From: Gemmatimonadaceae bacterium
GTDB taxonomy: Bacteria > Gemmatimonadota > Gemmatimonadetes > Gemmatimonadales > Gemmatimonadaceae
Direction of reading: 5' to 3'
DNA: 64,000 nt
Assembly (NCBI GenBank): GCA_036504815.1
Contig: DASXUN010000015.1
Coordinates: 62,001 to 126,000, forward strand
A program made the position numbers and the translations under genes. This document shows positions 45,236-53,998 of this stretch, piece after piece; positions within the stretch are counted from its first letter, which is position 1; each line of letters opens with the position of its first letter. The notes beneath the pieces are model-generated. The model was not told the DNA's origin. It did no database searches and saw only the letters and a list, made by a program, of their open reading frames with translations.

Positions 45236-45873
45236 CGGAGTTGATCAACGTCGTCCCGCTCTACAATCGACAGACGGGCGCGTTTGAGGAAGCTCGACTC
45301 TACCAGCCGGTCGATCGCTCACATCTCGATGACTTCGATGCCCGCTGGATGCCGGAGTTCGATCGGCGATTCGAAGCTCATGCGACCCGCGGCGGCCGCG
45401 GCATCCCCGAGCAACTCCAGGATTGTCGCTGGGACTGGCGCGACTTGGTCGAGAAGTACGCCCGACGGCTTGATTACGAGTCGTTTGCCCTTGAGTGCGC
45501 AGGAAGCACCCAAGGGCTGCTCCTGGTGGCCACGGCGGCGTTTGGTCGCGCCCCCGGGAACATGGGCCTTGAGATCATCTATGTTGATCGCCTCGCGACG
45601 GCGCCGTGGAACCGGCTCGGTGGCGCACGACCGCCGGTGTACAAGGGAGTCGGTCGCATCTTGTTGATCGCCGCCATGAGCTTGAGCGATGAATTGGGAT
45701 TCCACCGACGTCTGGGATTGCACGCCTTGCCGCAGGCGGAGTCGTGGTACCGAGAGGTGTGCGGCATGGAAGATCTCGGTCCGGATCGCGCCTATGCGAA
45801 CCTCTGCTACTTCGAAATGACGGAAACCCAAGCCGCGGCCTTCGTGGCCGAGGACGAGGAAGGCACCGCATGA
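45232..45873 (+). CDS. GNAT-like acetyltransferase
   Basis: This 213-residue protein has a GNAT-like acetyl-CoA region (GLEIIYVDRLATAPWN, then GVGRILLIAAMSLSDELG, then LGLHALPQAESWYREVCGM). It is longer than typical RHH-linked GNAT toxins of about 160-170 residues, because of an N-terminal extension. Its ATG overlaps the RHH stop (ATGA). It could be a toxin neutralised by the RHH protein or a protein-modifying enzyme; sequence alone does not decide. Confidence 0.7.
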   Translation: MTELINVVPLYNRQTGAFEEARLYQPVDRSHLDDFDARWMPEFDRRFEAHATRGGRGIPEQLQDCRWDWRDLVEKYARRLDYESFALECAGSTQGLLLVATAAFGRAPGNMGLEIIYVDRLATAPWNRLGGARPPVYKGVGRILLIAAMSLSDELGFHRRLGLHALPQAESWYREVCGMEDLGPDRAYANLCYFEMTETQAAAFVAEDEEGTA

Positions 45874-46391
45874 GACTGATTGTGTCGAAGGAGTGGCTGC
45901 GTCGACGCATCGCGTCGGATCCTGACATGGAAACCGACGCGGGGCTTTCCGTGGCCCGTCTCGACGGCCTGATCGCCGATGCCGTCGCTCCGCAAGGATT
46001 GCCGGGCGTACGCTCCAGTTCCACGGAGGACCCACGGGCCCTTCGCCTTGCGCTCGCCCGTGTGGTGAAAGCGCTGCGCGTCCAATCTCACGCAACCGTG
46101 CAGGCCCTGGCCGAGCGCCTCGATGTGGAACCTGCGGACCTGAAGGGACTCGAGGAGGACCCGGCGTTTATCGTTCCGCCCCGCACGCTCTCTTTGGTGG
46201 CAAAGCACTTTCAACTCCCGGTGAGCGAACTTGCCATGCTCGCAGGTGCGACGCGGGTGACGGATCACACCCTGGCTGACAATGCGCTAAAGTTCGCGGC
46301 GCGATCCGCCACGCTCAGCGACGTCGACGACGAGGGTCGCGAAGCCCTATTCGCCTTCGTCCGGTTTCTCACCGAACGTACCCACCGATGA
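45870..46391 (+). CDS. XRE-type helix-turn-helix regulator
   Basis: This 173-residue protein has a helix-turn-helix around SHATVQALAERLDVEPADLKGLEED and a C-terminal helical part. It is coupled by ATGA overlaps to the GNAT gene before it and the ImmA gene after it. XRE repressors paired with ImmA/IrrE peptidases are typically cut or destabilised on a signal, which derepresses target genes. Confidence 0.8.
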   Translation: MRLIVSKEWLRRRIASDPDMETDAGLSVARLDGLIADAVAPQGLPGVRSSSTEDPRALRLALARVVKALRVQSHATVQALAERLDVEPADLKGLEEDPAFIVPPRTLSLVAKHFQLPVSELAMLAGATRVTDHTLADNALKFAARSATLSDVDDEGREALFAFVRFLTERTHR

Positions 46392-47320
46392 GCCTCGACG
46401 CGCCCGTGGTAGGTGTGCGCGAGCGCCGGTCCATTGCAGATGCCGTGGCGCGCGTCCTTCGGGATCTGGGAACGCCGGAGCCGCCGCTCAAGCTCGAAGA
46501 CGTGCGGCAGCTGCTGGCGCTCGACCTGCAGTACTATGACGGTTCCGACCGGAGCGTCATCAAGGCGTTTACGCACCAGTACCGGCTGTTCGCCAAGAAA
46601 CGGCTTCCGGCCCTCGGCGCCAAACTGCAGCAGACGCTACGACAGTCGAAGCTGTTAGCGTTCTGGGTGCCGGACGGTAAGCGCGTTTTGATCGACGAGA
46701 GCGCGCCGAAGCCGAAGCATCGATGGATCGAAGGGCACGAGATCGCGCACAGCCTGACGGACTGGCATCGTGATTTCCTATTGGGCGACATCGCCGCGAC
46801 ACTCGATCCGCAGTGCCATGCGACCATCGAAGCAGAAGCGAACTATGGTGCGGGTCAGCTCCTCTTCTTGCATGATCGCTTCGGCCGTGAAGCACGAGAC
46901 CTGCCCGCGACGTTCTCCTCCGTCCATCTGTTGGCCGGTCGCTACGCGAACTCCATCACCTCCACCCTGTGGCGATTCGTAGAGCAGCGGAATCCCAGTG
47001 GGGCGTCGTTCGGCATGATCAGTGTGCACCCGAACGTCCCCACGATCGGCGCGCACGATGGCCCTGACCCGTGGCGCTATTTCATCCGGTCGGCTGCCTT
47101 CCAAACTCAGTTCTCGCATGTCACGGCGCACGACGCGTATCGCATTCTCTCGACGCACGCGACCTATCAGCGCCGCGGCCCGATTCTCGAGATCGAGACG
47201 CGACTGCGTGACGTGAACGGGGTTGGGTGGCACTTCACCGTTGAGTCTTTTTGCAACTCGCATGCGGTGCTGACGCTGGGAGTCGCTGTTGCTCCCGTCG
47301 CGTCACGTGTCGCGGGATAA
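46388..47320 (+). CDS. ImmA/IrrE-type zinc metallopeptidase
   Basis: This 310-residue protein has the HExxH zinc site in WIEGHEIAHSL (His117, Glu118, His121), followed by IEAEANYGAGQLL, which supplies the third ligand region, as in ImmA/IrrE (COG2856) peptidases. These cleave XRE-type repressors in phage-like elements and stress switches. It is the last gene of the divergent operon. A candidate target is the XRE protein encoded next to it. Confidence 0.9.
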   Translation: MSLDAPVVGVRERRSIADAVARVLRDLGTPEPPLKLEDVRQLLALDLQYYDGSDRSVIKAFTHQYRLFAKKRLPALGAKLQQTLRQSKLLAFWVPDGKRVLIDESAPKPKHRWIEGHEIAHSLTDWHRDFLLGDIAATLDPQCHATIEAEANYGAGQLLFLHDRFGREARDLPATFSSVHLLAGRYANSITSTLWRFVEQRNPSGASFGMISVHPNVPTIGAHDGPDPWRYFIRSAAFQTQFSHVTAHDAYRILSTHATYQRRGPILEIETRLRDVNGVGWHFTVESFCNSHAVLTLGVAVAPVASRVAG

Positions 47321-47464
47321 GGTCACCTCGTCAGCACTGGCGAACGCCGTGCACCGGTGAAGCGTCGCAGGAAAGGCGGACAGCACCTAGCACGACTTCG
47401 CCACTTCCTTCGGCGAAGCGGCGGCGCGCCGGCATCCCGCGCCGACACTGCCGGAGGGTCCCGC

Positions 47465-47926
47465 TCAACGGCGCGGTTCCCTCAGGCACGCCAGTACGGC
47501 GTCGTAGAGCGGCTGATGTAGAACCGTCCACCGATAGGGCCAGCCGAATGCCTCGCAGATGGCGGCGGCAACGGACCTGCTTCGGCTCACTCCGGCGTGG
47601 CAGTGGAGGAGCATCTGTGGCGCACGTCGGTGTGTTCGCACAAAGGCGGCGATGGCCGCGGCTGGCAGGCGCACATCTACGCCTGGCTCCAAGTTGCCGT
47701 GGAGGTCGACATCCTCGATCTCCAGCGACAGCACCGACTTCCAGCCGGATAGCATCTCCGGCTGTTCCATGCCTGGAGCTCGGATCGAGATCACCACGCC
47801 GCGATGCACTGGCCTCGCATGCGCGGCCTCATCTCTTGAAAGCACGCGGACTAACGGCACGCCTCGAGGGCGACGTCCGTGCCAGAGCGGTCCATCTTCG
47901 CTCAACATCCGTTCTAGTGAACCCAT
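47465..47926 (-). CDS. Dual-specificity / tyrosine phosphatase-like protein
   Basis: This is a small phosphatase of 147-153 residues. The P-loop is LLHCHAGVSRSRSVAAAI, matching HCx5R with the following Ser. The fold begins with VPLVRVLSRDEAA. Starts at 47926 and 47908 are both possible. Such proteins remove phosphate from protein tyrosine or from nucleotides and RNA ends. It lies alone on the minus strand, convergent with the ImmA gene, in the defence-like part of the island. Confidence 0.8.
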   Translation of the reverse strand: MGSLERMLSEDGPLWHGRRPRGVPLVRVLSRDEAAHARPVHRGVVISIRAPGMEQPEMLSGWKSVLSLEIEDVDLHGNLEPGVDVRLPAAAIAAFVRTHRRAPQMLLHCHAGVSRSRSVAAAICEAFGWPYRWTVLHQPLYDAVLACLREPRR

Positions 47927-48161
47927 CGACGAGAAGAAGAGTGGCGCAGTAGTGCTAGGCGATCAGGGTGCCTCCGGCCAGGGGCGGAGACTCCGCAGCG
48001 GCGCCGCAGGCAACGCAAGTAAAGCCGATCGGTGCGAACCTGTGGTGCATACCAACCATCGGCGCCGGGCTCGCCGCGCCGTGGTCGCGCGTCGCTCAGG
48101 ACGAACCATCCCATTGGAGGCGCCGATGAAGGGGCTGGCGTCGGCGTCCGGCAATCGGCGT

Positions 48162-49625
48162 TCATCTCGCTGCGGCGCGGTCTGGCCAACGCCTCGGCAC
48201 GGATGCGACAACCGGTTCCGAAGTCCTCTCATCACTCATCTTCGCCCGCACCGCATTTCGTGCCTCCTTTGCTCGCCCGAGAAGTTCCCGGTTCTCGCGG
48301 TCTCTATAGACGCGATCACGTGTCTCGCGGCTGTTCGCCCCGATCTTCTCGAGGAGCAGGTCATCGTTGTAATGAAGGGCTGCGACGTCTATCATCGTGC
48401 GGCGCACACCGTACCAACCGCGGCCGGGCACCGGAGTGATTCCCACGTGCTTCTCGAGCTCGTGAAAGGCGTCAAGCGCGGATCGCCGATTCCAGCGCGA
48501 CAATCGCTTTCGCGGGGTGATGACGCCCTCGCGCAGCTTTCCGCCGGGAAAGAGCGGGTAGTCCCGCCGGCCAGCCATCTGGTACTCTCGTTCCAACTTG
48601 CACAGATACCCCGACGCGAGAATCGCGCGTATCCGCTCACCCTGGGCGTCGTCGAGCTCGATGTCCGTGCCCGGTTTGCTGCCTTGCTGCGGAATGTGCA
48701 GCGTGATGCGGAAACTCGCACCCCGCCGCTCGGTGTTGAGGTCGGTTCGATTGCACGCCAGCAGCTGCCCCAAGCGAAGTTCAGCACCAACGTCGAACAG
48801 CAACTTGAAGCGTGGGTCGCCGTATTCGTCCGCGGCGCGAAGCAGTTTCGCAATATCGGCAGCTTCGTGACGAGGTCGACGGGGAGTATGCTTCTGTTTG
48901 AATTGCTTTTCCCACGCGCGGCCGAGCTGGGCATGCCAGTCCGCGGGCACGAGCACATGGTCTCTGGACACGCGACCGCTTTCCACGAGCCACCGCGCGA
49001 TCTTCGTCAGCGCGGCCACTGCGATTTCCAGCGACCGTGGGCTCGGTGTCGGAGACGGGACGGACGAGGGTGCCGCGTCAGCGGTCAACCGCGCCTGGTG
49101 CTGTCTGGCGCTCGCTGCAATCCAAGCAGTGACGCCTGCCATCACGTCGTCGGAACGTACAGCGTCCCAAAGGGCATCGCCGGGCAGGAAGTCCTTGGCG
49201 AGGCGGCGCACGAGGCGCGCAGCGTCTGCATGCTGTCGCGCAGCGCCGAGGTAGACACCGCCTGGGTCCGTAGCGAGTGCAATCTCGACGCCTTCGCGGA
49301 GCGTGAGTGCCGCGAATACCTGCCCCCTCCAAGTCCCCGCCCGAACCGCCGCCAATCGCGCGGACTGTGCGTTCGCGATTTCTCGTGCTCGCTCGATCTT
49401 CGCTTCCACCAGTTCACCCTTGGCGTCGCGGATCGTGAGCGCCACTCGGACCTTCACCCGCCGATCTCGACCGCTGCGACGCGGATCGGAGTAGCGAAGC
49501 TGTAGTCTCCCGGATCGATCGGCACGCTCCTCAATGATGACGCGCGCGCCGTGCGCACCGCAGGAATAGCGGAATGGGGCGGCGCGCGCGGCGCGGCGCG
49601 CGCGAACGCCCAAGCGTCGCGTCAC
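48162..49625 (-). CDS. Tyrosine-type integrase of the island
   Basis: This 487-residue site-specific recombinase is divergent but has the family core: GAELRLGQLLACNRTDLN with the first catalytic Arg (about 283), GWYGVRRTMIDVAALHY in place of HxxR (about 406), and the nucleophile Tyr in RDRVYRDRENREL (about 438). The N-terminal part contains the arm-type and core-binding regions. The start is a GTG overlapping the excisionase stop (GTGA). It is the natural candidate for insertion into tRNA-Pro, although it lies about 3.4 kb from attR and far from the tRNA. Confidence 0.82.
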   Translation of the reverse strand: MTRRLGVRARRAARAAPFRYSCGAHGARVIIEERADRSGRLQLRYSDPRRSGRDRRVKVRVALTIRDAKGELVEAKIERAREIANAQSARLAAVRAGTWRGQVFAALTLREGVEIALATDPGGVYLGAARQHADAARLVRRLAKDFLPGDALWDAVRSDDVMAGVTAWIAASARQHQARLTADAAPSSVPSPTPSPRSLEIAVAALTKIARWLVESGRVSRDHVLVPADWHAQLGRAWEKQFKQKHTPRRPRHEAADIAKLLRAADEYGDPRFKLLFDVGAELRLGQLLACNRTDLNTERRGASFRITLHIPQQGSKPGTDIELDDAQGERIRAILASGYLCKLEREYQMAGRRDYPLFPGGKLREGVITPRKRLSRWNRRSALDAFHELEKHVGITPVPGRGWYGVRRTMIDVAALHYNDDLLLEKIGANSRETRDRVYRDRENRELLGRAKEARNAVRAKMSDERTSEPVVASVPRRWPDRAAAR

Positions 49626-49987
49626 GAGGTCCTTCCGCGCTGGGATCGGCTGCTCGTGAGAAAAGCCTGAAGCGCCGGCATGCTGACGCGATATTGCTTC
49701 CCGGCGCGCTCGGCCTCGAGATTCTTCTGGCGAATCTGCCAGCGCACAGCCTCGTCCGATACACCGAGCCTCGCGGCCACCTCCGCGACCGTCAACCAGG
49801 CCTCTTCGGCGGCTGCCTGCTGGAATGCTCGGTCCATCTCGCGACATACTCCCTGCAGCGTCTCTACCATCGGGTTGCTCGGGTTTAGCTCGTTCGCCGC
49901 CTCGGCCAACTGACGAAGTCGGTTTGCGAGATCGCGGATGGGTGCGGCGGCAATGACGGAGGGCCCTGGCGGGCGCGATTGTCTCAT
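49622..49987 (-). CDS. Excisionase-like MerR-type DNA-binding protein
   Basis: This 121-residue protein has a helix-turn-helix of the excisionase/MerR kind (WLTVAEVAARLGVSDEAVRWQI, then QYRVSMPALQAFL). The coupling GTGA to the integrase gene suggests it directs excision. The ATG at 49985-49987 is preceded by AGGGG. The N-terminal 60 residues are helical and unassigned. Confidence 0.82.
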   Translation of the reverse strand: MRQSRPPGPSVIAAAPIRDLANRLRQLAEAANELNPSNPMVETLQGVCREMDRAFQQAAAEEAWLTVAEVAARLGVSDEAVRWQIRQKNLEAERAGKQYRVSMPALQAFLTSSRSQRGRTS

Positions 49988-50277
49988 TGGTCTTTCCCCT
50001 GACACCCGGATGCGGTGCACTGGCCGCAGCCTCGATGGACTGGGAAAGAGCGTACGGGCTCGCGCGTCCGCACCGGCGGTATCCGCCGCGCACGGTCACC
50101 GCAGTTCTCCCGCCGCCTTACTGAGTGGTCACAAGAGACGCGCACGTCGACATGAAGACGGTCCATGTCAATGTTGTAGCGTGCTGACGTGCCGAGTGTC
50201 GGCCAGTCGCAGCTTGGTCGGCGGTGCTTCTGCGGCCGCAGCCTAGGTCGACCCTGCGTTCCCGTCGTCGGGCGATG
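49988..50277. other. Gap upstream of the excisionase gene
   Basis: I see no gene. It should hold the promoter of the excisionase-integrase pair. Confidence 0.45.
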
Positions 50278-50700
50278 TTATCTCGCCTCAGGCCTCGAAC
50301 GACATAAAAGCGCTCGAAGCGGCGCTGGTCGAAGCCGCTGTCTAATGCCTGGCAGCAGCATCTCGTGTCCCATGAAGAAGTCGGCCCACCTTTCGGCGTC
50401 GACGCCGCGTTGGAGACCGTGCACCCACAGGCCGCCGACTTCTTGTTGGATCCGATCGGGATTGTACGGGGACCTCAGTCGACGCGTGTGTAAGTCCCAC
50501 GCGATTCTCCCGTGCCAAGCGACGGAACCGTCTTCCTCGAAGATCGTCAGAACGTCGCCCTCCTCCAGGACGTACAGGTTGTCGTACGAGCGTTCCGTGG
50601 CGCTCCAGTCGGTCACCAACGACCAGTAGACGCCCTCCGTGCCCGTCTCCCACCAAGCCACAAGATGACCATTGAGGCGCTCGGCATCGTGATGGTCCAT
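50278..50700 (-). CDS. Hypothetical protein
   Basis: This protein of about 140 residues is rich in aromatic and acidic residues (LVAWWETGTEGVYWSLVTDW, YVLEEGDVLTIFEEDGSVAW), which suggests a small beta-barrel-like fold. The ATG at 50698-50700 follows GGGGG. It lies behind the ECF-like sigma factor gene on the same strand. I do not recognise the family. Confidence 0.6.
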   Translation of the reverse strand: MDHHDAERLNGHLVAWWETGTEGVYWSLVTDWSATERSYDNLYVLEEGDVLTIFEEDGSVAWHGRIAWDLHTRRLRSPYNPDRIQQEVGGLWVHGLQRGVDAERWADFFMGHEMLLPGIRQRLRPAPLRALLCRSRPEAR

Positions 50701-50755
50701 CGTGACCCCCGTCGGTTCGCGCACACGTCCGGAACGAGGCTGGCGGCCAGGCTGA

Positions 50756-51379
50756 TCAATCTGCGTGCCGGCCGAGCTCGGCCTTCGCCAAAGCGCCGAA
50801 CATGCGCTGGACTTCCGGGTCGAGGACGGCGAGGGCGCGAAGGCGCACGATGGCCCGCTGATATCGTCGGCGCGCAGCCGTCCACGAAATGCCGAGGCTC
50901 GCGCCGACCTCGCACCACTCTTGGCTGAGCACTAGGCGGTGCCACAGGAGTGCGGAGTCTTGTGCGCGCAGCGTCCAAGACAGCCACGCGATGCGTCCCG
51001 CAAGCCCGGGGTCGTCATCCTCGACACCCGCCGACGAGCGCAACGCGTTCTCGATCTCGACGGAGATGGTTGGCATTCGCCTCTCTGGGCGCAGCACGTC
51101 CGCCGCAGTGCAGCGCGCGATTGCCGTGACCCAGCCTACAGCCTGGGCATCGGACTGCGCCCGACACTTCGCCCGGTTGACCCACAGACGCAGAAGGGTC
51201 TCCTGCACAACATCATCCAGTAGGCCCCGACGGAGCAGTACTCCGTCGACCCAGCGCCGCAGCGTGCGTCTGACGATGACTTCGGCAGCCACGATCAGCG
51301 CGCGCTGCTCGAACGCCGATGCTTCCGCGTCGATTGCTGCCGACGCTCGCAGCAACGCGAGAAACGACTCGTCGCTCAC
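50756..51379 (-). CDS. ECF-like sigma-70 factor
   Basis: This 207-residue protein has a sigma region 2 (LLDDVVQETLLRLWVNRAK, then AVGWVTAIARCTAADVLRP) and a region 4 helix-turn-helix (CEVGASLGISWTAARRRYQRA). The GTG at 51379 follows GGGAGGT. No anti-sigma gene is adjacent. It may control genes of the island. Confidence 0.75.
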   Translation of the reverse strand: MSDESFLALLRASAAIDAEASAFEQRALIVAAEVIVRRTLRRWVDGVLLRRGLLDDVVQETLLRLWVNRAKCRAQSDAQAVGWVTAIARCTAADVLRPERRMPTISVEIENALRSSAGVEDDDPGLAGRIAWLSWTLRAQDSALLWHRLVLSQEWCEVGASLGISWTAARRRYQRAIVRLRALAVLDPEVQRMFGALAKAELGRHAD

Positions 51380-51408
51380 GGGACCTCCCTCGGCGGAAGG
51401 TGTCAGAC

Positions 51409-51475
51409 AAGGGACAGACAGCAACGAGACAAGCCGAATTGCTGTGTTTTGTCTGTCGTTCTTTTGTCTGTAGAC
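51409..51475. repeat. ACAG-type short repeats, inverted
   Basis: GGGACAGACAG and CAACGAGACAAG are followed by TTTTGTCTGTCGTT and TTTTGTCTGT in the opposite orientation. The words match the ACAG-ending repeats beside the chromosomal tRNA genes. The site lies between the divergent ECF-like and XRE genes. Confidence 0.45.
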
Positions 51476-51504
51476 GAATTCGCGACACCGTGAGATACAT
51501 CGGC

Positions 51505-51753
51505 ATGACCAGTCGGCGTCCGAGTCGCCTACCCATCGGCCCCTGCCTCCGAGCGCTCCGCGTGGAAGCGGGCCTTTCGCAAGAGGCGCTGGCGGATCTC
51601 GCCGGGGTCCATCGGACTTTCGTGGGTCTCGTCGAACAGAACCGGCGTCATCCTCGTGTGGACTCCGTCGATCGGGTGCTCAGAGCACTCGGGGTCGATT
51701 GGACGGAGTTCGGTCGACGACTTGACGCCGCTCGAAGAGGACCCGGCGGCTGA
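51505..51753 (+). CDS. Small XRE-type regulator
   Basis: This 82-residue protein is a single helix-turn-helix domain: LRALRVEAGLSQEALADLAG, then VHRTFVGLVEQNRRHPRVDS. It is divergent from the ECF-like gene. A GTG at 51490 would add five residues. It probably regulates its neighbours. Confidence 0.85.
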   Translation: MTSRRPSRLPIGPCLRALRVEAGLSQEALADLAGVHRTFVGLVEQNRRHPRVDSVDRVLRALGVDWTEFGRRLDAARRGPGG

Positions 51754-51814
51754 CCTGCGGTCGAGCGATGTGTGATGACTCCCCGCAGTCTGTGGGGTGA
51801 TACTCTGGCGCTCG

Positions 51815-52657
51815 ATGTCAGACTCGCCAGCACGACCACGACGCTTCCATTCAATCCCCATGCATATGCTACCGCGAGCAATCGCAGAGACGACGCAGCC
51901 CGAACGCCAGTCCAACTCCAGGCGATCGCGCCGTCCGATTGGCTCTCACTTGAGCCGAAGTGTCACGACTCTCGGGGGATCTCTCGTGAAGACGAGTATT
52001 CCCTTCGCCGTGCTGTATTTCTGGGGTGCGGCATACTACGACAGCTATCTCACCGGACTTGGGTTCCGGGAGGGCGCGCCGCGACTAGACACGGCCGCTT
52101 ACCTAATTGCCTCATGGCGAGCGCTTGCGAGCGCGAGCATCACCGGTCTCCAGGGGATGCTCCTTGTCGTCTTCGCCGCATTCATCACAAACGTATGGTC
52201 GGCCCTTGACGGCTTCCGTGTCGCCTCGCGCTCACGCAAGGCAGAAACACCAGCAGCAGATCACGGGACGCATTCGTTCGCGCTCACGGTTCTTCGCATA
52301 CAGGTGGAGCGCGTGGGCACGCACGCCTTGCGGCAACTGGCGGCTTTTGCTGGCGTGGCGGTGGCGCTTCTCGTGGCCCTTCATGAGACTGCCGCGATGA
52401 CGAAGTATGGCCACGAAGCCGCCGTCGCCACGCTTGAGACTTGTCGTGACGCCAGCATCACGTTTGAGAGCAGCATTCCCGAACAGTTGAAATACTGCAC
52501 GCGGCTTGGAGACCAGATTGTGTTGAGGGACGACACGGTGTCGATTCTTGTCGACGCGAGCAAGGTCGTGCGGATCGCTCTCCGCGCGAGGACTCAGGCT
52601 GGGCAGGTCGGCGGCGGTAGACACACCATCGTCGACCGAGAGAAGCGCAGGCCGTAG
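51815..52657 (+). CDS. Hypothetical membrane protein
   Basis: This protein of about 280 residues has three likely membrane segments: one near SLVKTSIPFAVLYFWGAAYY, one near SITGLQGMLLVVFAAFI and one near LAAFAGVAVALLVALHET. A soluble tail follows with a DASITFESS stretch. The ATG at 51815 is preferred to the GTG at 51797. I do not recognise it. It is the last gene before attR. Confidence 0.6.
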   Translation: MSDSPARPRRFHSIPMHMLPRAIAETTQPERQSNSRRSRRPIGSHLSRSVTTLGGSLVKTSIPFAVLYFWGAAYYDSYLTGLGFREGAPRLDTAAYLIASWRALASASITGLQGMLLVVFAAFITNVWSALDGFRVASRSRKAETPAADHGTHSFALTVLRIQVERVGTHALRQLAAFAGVAVALLVALHETAAMTKYGHEAAVATLETCRDASITFESSIPEQLKYCTRLGDQIVLRDDTVSILVDASKVVRIALRARTQAGQVGGGRHTIVDREKRRP

Positions 52658-52977
52658 CGGTTTCCGCCGGGCATCGCGCGGAGCGTGGGTCGACGAGCAA
52701 AGCGAGCCGATGTCCCGGATTCCCTCTGCTTGCGGTGGCATAGAAACTCGGGGCAACGCGATCCGGGGCAGAGTGCCCGAGTTACCGTGACGGCATTGCT
52801 TCGCGGCGTAAGGAGGCGCTCGGCACGAGCAGGCGTGATCGCGTAAGACCGGGGCCACACGGCACCCACAAGCGGGACAGATTGCACTCGGTGCCTCTTG
52901 GCAATCTGCGGAAGAAACTGACCAGCCTGCGAGTAACTCACGATGTTACCGGCACTTGCGTACGCGTCCCCTGCTTC
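52658..52977. other. Right end of island, no gene
   Basis: No gene is seen. Ten bases resembling the tRNA-Pro anticodon stem (CCTGCTTCGG) directly precede the exact repeat but with one G missing from the loop. Confidence 0.5.
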
Positions 52978-53018
<41 letters not shown>

Positions 53019-53051
53019 ATGGAAGTGGTTGATTTACATGATGTTATAACA

Positions 53052-53083
53052 AGACGCCCGGCGACTCACTCGCTGGGCGTTTT
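53052..53083 (+). terminator. Terminator after attR, probably the original tRNA-Pro terminator
   Basis: An 11-bp stem (ACGCCCGGCGA at 53054-53064 with TCGCTGGGCGT at 53070-53080, one G-T pair) is followed by TTTTG. It lies 34 bases past the repeat, where the uninterrupted tRNA-Pro would need a terminator. Confidence 0.75.
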
Positions 53084-53235
53084 GCTTGTAGGAAGCACAT
53101 AGGAAGCCTTTGGCGCGACGTCGGATGGCGCGAACGCAGGGCTTTCGCCGCGCACCCGCGCGCCTCCCGCTCGAAGGAACCGAGCTGGCGCGTGGGCGTG
53201 TTGTAGGCCAGCCCCCTCGGGAGTAGGTTCTTCTC

Positions 53236-53535
53236 ATGTCGCTCCTCACGAACATCCTCGCGAAGCTCCGCGCCCACGAAGTAGAACTTCGTGAGCGCGG
53301 CGTTCTGCACGTCGCGGTGTTCGGCTCGGTCGTGCGTTCGGAGCACCGAGCGGACAGTGATGTGGACCTGTTCGTCGACCTCACCCCCGGTGTGGCCGAC
53401 GACTTCTTCGCTTACGCCGGAATAGCGGCTGACCTCGAACAGATCGTGGGGCAGGACGTGGACGTCGCCCGGCGCGACCGCCTCCGTCCTCATGTGCGTC
53501 CCAGCGCCGAGGCGCAGGCGGTGTATGCCTTCTGA
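53236..53535 (+). CDS. MNT-type nucleotidyltransferase (MntA-like antitoxin)
   Basis: This 99-residue minimal nucleotidyltransferase has the catalytic pattern GSx10DxD (Gly30-Ser31, Asp42, Asp44) in AVFGSVVRSEHRADSDVDL. In MNT/HEPN pairs it adenylates and silences the HEPN toxin. Its end overlaps the HEPN start by 11 bases. A 75-bp near-copy of this junction lies inside the island at 33296-33370. Confidence 0.9.
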   Translation: MSLLTNILAKLRAHEVELRERGVLHVAVFGSVVRSEHRADSDVDLFVDLTPGVADDFFAYAGIAADLEQIVGQDVDVARRDRLRPHVRPSAEAQAVYAF

Positions 53536-53884
53536 GGTGCCGCGCGAACGGCTGCAGGACATCGTCACCAACATCGATCGGGTGCGCGCCCACCTGAAGG
53601 GCCTGAAGCCCGGCGCCGAGCTCGACGACAAGACGCGCGACGCGGTGGAGCGGTGCCTCGAACGGATCAGCGAAGCCGCCAAGAAGCTCGGCCCGATGAT
53701 CGAGGAGCGGCAGCCCCAAGTCTCGTGGCGCGGCATTCGCGGTTTGGGCAACGTGCTCCGCCACGAGTACGATGCCGTGGACGATTCGACGATAGAGAGA
53801 ATCGTCGAGGATGAACTGGGGCCGCTGCGGCAGGCGTGCGTGAGCGAGCTGGCGGTGCGCGGGGACGACGAGGGCGCGGCTTGA
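53525..53884 (+). CDS. HEPN-domain ribonuclease toxin (HepT-like)
   Basis: This 119-residue protein of the DUF86/HepT group has the site IRGLGNVLRHEYDAVD, with His80 and Tyr82 and arginines at 72 and 79. The spacing is a variant of Rx4-6H. HepT proteins are RNA-cleaving toxins controlled by MntA. It overlaps the MNT gene and is followed by a strong hairpin. Confidence 0.9.
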   Translation: MPSEVPRERLQDIVTNIDRVRAHLKGLKPGAELDDKTRDAVERCLERISEAAKKLGPMIEERQPQVSWRGIRGLGNVLRHEYDAVDDSTIERIVEDELGPLRQACVSELAVRGDDEGAA

Positions 53885-53969
53885 TCACGCTCCGCTGGTG
53901 CTGCTGACGGGCTCGCTTGTTCGTGACTCGCCGGCTCACGGAGTGAGTGACTGATGTGTTGCTTCTTCA

Positions 53970-53998
53970 AGAACGCCCGGCGAGACGCCGGGCGTTCT
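53970..53998. terminator. Strong hairpin behind the HEPN gene
   Basis: A perfect 13-bp stem with loop AGA (AGAACGCCCGGCG with CGCCGGGCGTTCT) lies here. The sequence following it, CTTGCAGGAAGC, resembles CTTGTAGGAAGC after the hairpin at 53052-53083. The T-tract is weak on the plus strand. Confidence 0.6.

Noticed and set aside
47559-49505. 648-residue plus-strand open frame opposite the integrase
   Set aside because: No start context or motif is seen, and the opposite strand carries the integrase with catalytic residues.
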